This document shows positions 31,016-34,834 of a stretch of DNA of 34,834 bases, piece after piece. Under the pieces are notes generated by a model. The model was not told the origin of the DNA. It did not search any database and worked only from the letters and a program-made list of their open reading frames with translations. Positions within the stretch are counted from its first letter, which is position 1, and each line of letters begins with the position of its first letter. The stretch is taken from positions 1-34,834 of the IMG/VR virus record IMGVR_UViG_3300044971_001916; one strand, 5' to 3'. Position numbers and translations under genes: made by a program. This DNA comes from a virus.

Positions 31016-32668
31016 ATGGCATATAACATTACCTTAACTAACGGATCTGCTTTAATCACCGGTGGATTAACTGATGGTACTATTGATATTACAAATAGCA
31101 GCTTAACATTAGTTGGTAAAAACTATCCAGGTTATGGTTTATTTCTAAATCAAAACATGGTAAGATTAGTGGAGAATTTCAGCAATGCTTCTGCTCCTGC
31201 GGCACCTTTGCCCGGGCAGTTGTGGTGGAATTCGGCAACAAAATACCTTACGGTTAATACTGCAACATCAAAAGGAACTGCTAACGCAGTTTGGAAAACT
31301 ATAGCTACTATGACATATGCTAGTAGTTTTACACAAACACCAATAGCAGGGGAACAATGGTTTGATACAGTAAACCAACAGTTAAAAGTATGGTCAGGCA
31401 CATCCTGGGTAGTAATTGGTCCCATTACATCAACCGCTCTAGGTAATACTGGTGCTGTTCCTGATACTATTCAATCTGTATTAGGCGGCGGTGGCGCAGG
31501 CCCAACATACGTAGTTTTAAAATTCTTTATTAATAGTGTACTAGTTGGTATATGGAGCAAGGAAAACACCTTTAACACTGAAATTGATGGTTTTACAACA
31601 GTAAACAAAGGTTTGAATTTAAACACAACACTTGATCAACAATTATGGGGCAATGCGTCAACTGCCTTAGGTTTGTATGTGTCTGGTGTAAGCGTACCAA
31701 CAAGTAGCTTCTTGAGAAACGATCAAGCTGGTACAATTAACGGCGCACTAACTGTAGCAGACGACGATGGGGTAACAGTAGGCGAAGCAGGGGATTTTAA
31801 AGTTGATGTCAACTCAGGTGTAGTTTACCTTAAAAATCAAACAAATAACAAAGATTTTTATCTGCAAATGAAAATTAGCGGTACTCCTACCGACTTCTTG
31901 CGCGGTAATGCTACCAGCGGTCTAGCAGAAGCGATATCATCGGTTAACGATGCCTCGGCTCCGGCAACACTAGCAACAAAACAATACATTGATGGTAAAT
32001 TTGGTGGCGGTACATTTACTAGTACGTTTAACGCAAGTTTGAATCCTCTAGCAAACGTAACCTTTACATTAGGTAACACCACAAATAGATGGAGTAATGT
32101 TTTCACGCAAAGTATGTTAGTTGGTAACGTTTTTGCAGCCAACGTTGATGTATTTAGAACCAATGTATCAACAGTATATGTAGCAAGCACAATTATGCCA
32201 ACTACCAACGTTTCAGTTAATTTAGGTAGCACAGGTATGTGGTTTAATACATTTTATGGTAAATCAGTACAAGCTCAATACGCTGACTTGGCAGAAAGAT
32301 TCGAAGCTGATCAACCTTACGCACCAGGGACAGTTGTAGCTATTGGCGGGACTAACGAAATTACAGCCGAAACAGAAGATTTAAGCGAAGACGTTTTTGG
32401 AGTTATTAGTACAAGAGCTGCGTATCTAATGAACGGTGCAGCAGGTACAGATGATACACATCCTCCAGTTGCAGTAAACGGTCGTGTTCCTGTTAGAGTA
32501 ATTGGAAGAATACGTAAAGGAGATCGATTAGTCAGTGCTGGCAACGGATTGGCCAGAGCCGGTGCAAAAAATGAAATTTCTTCATTTAATGTAATCGGAA
32601 GAAGTCTTCAAGATAAATTAGATACAGGCGAAGGTGTAATTGAAGCCATTGTAAAATTAAACAGTTAA
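31016..32668 (+). CDS. Tail fibre with C-terminal G2-like chaperone domain
   Basis: 550 residues. The N-terminus (MAYNITLTNGSALITGG, SLTLVGKNYPGYG, MVRLVENFSNASAPAAPLPG, QLWWN) is related to that of the fibre gene at 28810. A second QWFD...LKVWSGTSWVVIG unit follows. The middle is beta-rich with an SAPATLATKQYIDGKF segment near residue 320, typical of fibre domain junctions. Residues 422-550 begin YADLAERFEADQPYAPGTVV and continue with FGVISTRAAYLMN, VAVNGRVPVRVIGRIRKGDR and LVSAG. This resembles peptidase-G2/intramolecular-chaperone domains, which help a trimeric fibre fold and then cleave themselves off. The catalytic residues are not certain to me. It has its own late promoter. Confidence 0.75.
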   Translation: MAYNITLTNGSALITGGLTDGTIDITNSSLTLVGKNYPGYGLFLNQNMVRLVENFSNASAPAAPLPGQLWWNSATKYLTVNTATSKGTANAVWKTIATMTYASSFTQTPIAGEQWFDTVNQQLKVWSGTSWVVIGPITSTALGNTGAVPDTIQSVLGGGGAGPTYVVLKFFINSVLVGIWSKENTFNTEIDGFTTVNKGLNLNTTLDQQLWGNASTALGLYVSGVSVPTSSFLRNDQAGTINGALTVADDDGVTVGEAGDFKVDVNSGVVYLKNQTNNKDFYLQMKISGTPTDFLRGNATSGLAEAISSVNDASAPATLATKQYIDGKFGGGTFTSTFNASLNPLANVTFTLGNTTNRWSNVFTQSMLVGNVFAANVDVFRTNVSTVYVASTIMPTTNVSVNLGSTGMWFNTFYGKSVQAQYADLAERFEADQPYAPGTVVAIGGTNEITAETEDLSEDVFGVISTRAAYLMNGAAGTDDTHPPVAVNGRVPVRVIGRIRKGDRLVSAGNGLARAGAKNEISSFNVIGRSLQDKLDTGEGVIEAIVKLNS

Positions 32669-32683
32669 TAGGAACATACTTAC

Positions 32684-33604
32684 ATGAGTTACTCGCAGGG
32701 TAATCTAATTGAAGCTACAGATTATAACAATTTGATAAACGGAACCAATCAGCTCAACACTGTATGGGCTGTTGGCAATGGAGATGCTGGGTATGGACAA
32801 ACCGCTATTGCAACAGTTGCAGTAAGTAACACGGTTACAGCAACACAATGGGCATCATTGATAAACACTTTAAACAGTGCTAGAACTCATCAATCCGGAT
32901 CAGGGTCAGGTATTTCCGCAGTTACCGCTGGTCAAACAATAGATTGGATAAGCACATTACAAACGCAGATTGACAGTGCTTATACAAATAGAGGAAGTTT
33001 TGCGGCACAAGGAACAACAGTAACTGGCTCTAATGATGCAACTAACCCAAGTGCTGCTGCTACTTCTGCTTTTAGTTATTTTCGAGATACTAACGTGGTG
33101 TTTTCTAGTGCAAATGCTGCTAGATATTTTTTTAATGCCGGTGGTCAGATTAACTTTGTGTGTAGTGCAACAGATAATGCTGGTACTACTCGCAGTACTA
33201 CATTACGAGATATGGTTAACCAAGTTGGTGGATTATCAGCATTTCGTAACACAACCAATGGCGGAAGGTCGGGTACAGGAGGCACTATTGTAACTAACAA
33301 CACTGCGTTTGGTTATAGAAATTTAGTATTCAACAGTGCTAGCACTTTAGTAGATAATGATGTTGCTGGAACCTATTCAGCTCATAATGTTCTTTTACAA
33401 GTGTTTACTGCAAGTAATGATACTACCAATGGAGCAAATGGAAACCAAGTGACATTCCGCTTGTTAATGAGCGCAAATGCAGATGACGCATTTGGTGGAG
33501 CAATTAATTTAACAGTGAATGTAAGAGCAGACATTGTTCCCCCATCTACTACAAACCTAAGTAATGTTTGGGGAACACCAACTATCTCATTTGACAGCAC
33601 CTAA
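32684..33604 (+). CDS. Virion structural protein, fibre-region
   Basis: 306 residues. The N-terminus reads MSYSQGNLIEATDYNNLING, with TATQWASLINTLNSARTHQS after it; the C-terminal half contains ANAARYFFNAGGQINFVCSA and a final beta stretch VNVRADIVPP. I recall this type from tail-region proteins of aquatic T4-like phages, where FFNAGGQI-x-F is characteristic, but no precise role is known to me. It is the last gene of the structural block; a terminator-like hairpin follows 36 bases later. The ATG is preceded by AGGAA at 9 bases. It is likely a further fibre or adhesin component, by position only. Confidence 0.65.
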   Translation: MSYSQGNLIEATDYNNLINGTNQLNTVWAVGNGDAGYGQTAIATVAVSNTVTATQWASLINTLNSARTHQSGSGSGISAVTAGQTIDWISTLQTQIDSAYTNRGSFAAQGTTVTGSNDATNPSAAATSAFSYFRDTNVVFSSANAARYFFNAGGQINFVCSATDNAGTTRSTTLRDMVNQVGGLSAFRNTTNGGRSGTGGTIVTNNTAFGYRNLVFNSASTLVDNDVAGTYSAHNVLLQVFTASNDTTNGANGNQVTFRLLMSANADDAFGGAINLTVNVRADIVPPSTTNLSNVWGTPTISFDST

Positions 33605-33610
33605 AATCCA

Positions 33611-33639
33611 TTGACCTAGTTAATTGTAGGTGTTATAAT
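33611..33639 (+). promoter_or_regulatory. Near-consensus sigma-70 promoter, extended -10
   Basis: TTGACC (33611-33616), a 17-base spacer and TATAAT (33634-33639), with TG one base before the -10 hexamer. This is 11 of 12 consensus bases plus an extended -10. It is host-type, unlike the ATAAATA late boxes. It points to early transcription of the small gene and glycosyltransferase genes to the right. Predicted start about 33646, inside the hairpin that follows. Confidence 0.75.
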
Positions 33640-33667
33640 AAAAGGTAAGCAAAAAACTTACCTTTTT
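33640..33667 (+). terminator. Rho-independent terminator-like hairpin
   Basis: AAAAGGTAAG (33640-33649) pairs with CTTACCTTTT (33657-33666) over a 7-base CAAAAAA loop, with a T run on the 3' arm. The GGTAAG/CTTACC core flanked by A and T tracts works in either direction. It would stop the late structural transcript. Confidence 0.7.
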
Positions 33668-33684
33668 ATAAGTTATACACTCTT

Positions 33685-33999
33685 ATGTCAGAATTAGAAC
33701 AGCTAACAGCGCAAATTAAACAATCAACCGACTACCAAACTAATAAACAAATTCTGCGTGAAAAAATTCAAACAGATTTACATATAACACACAACGGTGG
33801 CATGTTCAAAATAACGCCTGAGTTGTTGGCATTTGTAAAAACTTGGCCAGTTGACGAAATGTACTTAGAGGACGTATATCAAAATCCAATTCAAATTGAT
33901 CGTCAGGTATTTCTTGTAACCGCACAACAACACTATCAATTGATAATGAATCAATGGCATCAAGAACATGAAAAACTCAAGCAACTCCGTAAAGTCTAG
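33685..33999 (+). CDS. Small helical protein, unknown function
   Basis: 104 residues. Mostly helical and charged, with SELEQLTAQIKQ at the start and WHQEHEKLKQLRKV at the end. The middle contains HITHNGGMFKITPELLAFVK, then TWPVDEMYLEDVYQNPIQID, which looks conserved and folded. I do not recognise a function. It is the first gene after the sigma-70-type promoter, has no evident Shine-Dalgarno sequence in its ~38-base leader, and overlaps the next gene by 32 bases. The position suggests early expression together with the glycosyltransferase-like gene. A small assembly or regulatory protein is possible, but unsupported. Confidence 0.7.
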   Translation: MSELEQLTAQIKQSTDYQTNKQILREKIQTDLHITHNGGMFKITPELLAFVKTWPVDEMYLEDVYQNPIQIDRQVFLVTAQQHYQLIMNQWHQEHEKLKQLRKV

Positions 34000-34777
34000 G
34001 GGCGTACTGTTATTTGCTTTTAATACCAACGCAGTCAATTATGTGCAAATAGCAGATCAAGCAGCACGATTAGTGCATCACACACTGAATTTACCGGTAA
34101 CACTAGTTACTGACCACGAAGCTAAAACAAAACATATAGATCATACTATTATAGTCAACCACACATTGCAAAATGTGCGCAAGGGATATGCTAATCTCAC
34201 AACTTGGCGTAACAGTGATAGATATCAAGCCTATGCACTAAGTCCATATGACCAAACTATACTGATAGATAGCGATTATCTAATGTTAGATCAATCTTTA
34301 TGCTCTTTATTGGATGTCTGTGTTGATTATCAAATCATGTGTAACAACCGATACATAAACAGATCAACGCCGCGACTAATAGACATTAACAGTATTGATC
34401 AGGTATGGGCAACAGCTATAGTTTTTAAACGCACAGACAAAAGTCAACTGCTATTTAATTTAGTAGGTAGAATACAACGTAATTACGACTATTACAGAAA
34501 GTTGTATAATATACGACCTACAAATTTTCGCAACGACTTTGCCTTTGCTATAGCAAATAACATAATAAATGGATATACTCAAAACAATACAATACCTTGG
34601 TCCATGCTAACTGTTGAAAATGCTATCACTAGCTTAGAAAAAATAAACAATTCATTGATAGTTAGGGAATCTGATCGGGCACATGTGCTACCTTATCAAA
34701 ATTTACATGTAATTGATAAAGATTATCTAGCATTGTCTGAATTTGAACAATTTGTTAACAGCGTATGCCAAGACTGA
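33968..34777 (+). CDS. GT-A-like glycosyltransferase (GT8-like)
   Basis: 269 residues. GVLLFAFNTNAVNYVQIADQ opens a nucleotide-sugar-type fold; LNLPVTLVTD follows. A DxD motif in QTILIDSDYLMLD (about 95-107) would bind metal and the sugar nucleotide. Later come VWATAIVFKRT and FRNDFAFAIANNIING. The order matches a phage protein family resembling GT-A glycosyltransferases. The acceptor could be phage DNA, a virion protein or host surface sugar. The start overlaps the previous gene by 32 bases and lacks a good ribosome site; the conserved fold begins at residue 12, so a slightly later start is possible but no good codon is evident. The 3' end overlaps the next start by 13 bases. Confidence 0.65.
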   Translation: MKNSSNSVKSRGVLLFAFNTNAVNYVQIADQAARLVHHTLNLPVTLVTDHEAKTKHIDHTIIVNHTLQNVRKGYANLTTWRNSDRYQAYALSPYDQTILIDSDYLMLDQSLCSLLDVCVDYQIMCNNRYINRSTPRLIDINSIDQVWATAIVFKRTDKSQLLFNLVGRIQRNYDYYRKLYNIRPTNFRNDFAFAIANNIINGYTQNNTIPWSMLTVENAITSLEKINNSLIVRESDRAHVLPYQNLHVIDKDYLALSEFEQFVNSVCQD

Positions 34778-34834
34778 CACCTCATCAGGAACAGCAAGGT
34801 TTTTTGACTATTGCACAAAATAATGCAGATACTA
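34765..34834 (+). CDS. Start of a further gene, cut by window edge
   Basis: An ATG at 34765 opens a frame that remains open to the window end: MPRLTPHQEQQGFLTIAQNN and three more residues. It overlaps the end of the glycosyltransferase-like gene by 13 bases, like the other coupled genes here. The GFLTIAQNN phrase recalls the start of another phage family near such glycosyltransferases, but 23 residues are too few to assign it. Confidence 0.45.
   Translation, partial: MPRLTPHQEQQGFLTIAQNNADT

Noticed and set aside
1-34834. tRNA genes, integrase, attachment sites or insertion sequences
   Set aside because: I saw no cloverleaf, recombinase or terminal inverted repeat; the window is almost wholly coding, with no gene-free stretch over 300 bases.

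Overview
This window reads as part of the genome of a T4-like myovirus (tailed phage with a contractile tail). It is AT-rich and densely coded. Its baseplate genes resemble those of aquatic T4-like phages, such as the cyanophages and the phages of SAR11-type and other aquatic bacteria, more than those of enterobacterial T4. I cannot name the host from the sequence. There are no photosynthesis genes, tRNAs, integrase or CRISPR array in the window.

Left region (1-3509), minus strand. Reading away from the divergent junction near 3.5 kb, the order is a gp55-like late sigma factor, a gp47/Mre11-like recombination nuclease, two overlapping ORFs that look like the N- and C-terminal halves of one glycosyltransferase-like protein, and a 2-oxoglutarate/Fe(II) oxygenase cut by the window edge. 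This is a regulation, recombination and modification cassette.

Central region (3573-28805), plus strand. This is a baseplate operon: a tail-tube cap-like protein, gp53 wedge protein, an 850-residue hub-like protein, a gp5-like central spike without a recognisable lysozyme domain, a 361-residue structural protein, gp25, an enlarged gp6, and a single 4,730-residue protein in the gp7 position. A 234-residue structural protein follows. The giant gene fills about 40% of the window. It carries a probable seven-bladed FG-GAP beta-propeller, carbohydrate-binding-like modules, a flagellin-IN-like insert and two sets of C-terminal repeats. Genes abut or overlap by a few bases, which suggests translational coupling. 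ATAAATA boxes of T4 late-promoter type precede the operon, gene 6 and one fibre gene.

Right region (28810-33604), plus strand. This holds host-recognition genes: two fibre proteins with related N-termini, a polyglycine-rich adhesin between them, and a further structural protein. The second fibre ends in a domain resembling the G2-type self-cleaving chaperone.

Right edge (33605-34834). A short junction holds a near-consensus sigma-70 promoter whose predicted start lies inside a terminator-like hairpin. It leads into a small unknown gene, a GT-A-like glycosyltransferase and the start of another gene. The late structural block is therefore flanked on both sides by sugar-modification-type genes.

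The most interesting features are the giant mosaic baseplate protein, a small beta-rich module dispersed through three adjacent baseplate proteins, the split glycosyltransferase-like gene, and the nested promoter/terminator.
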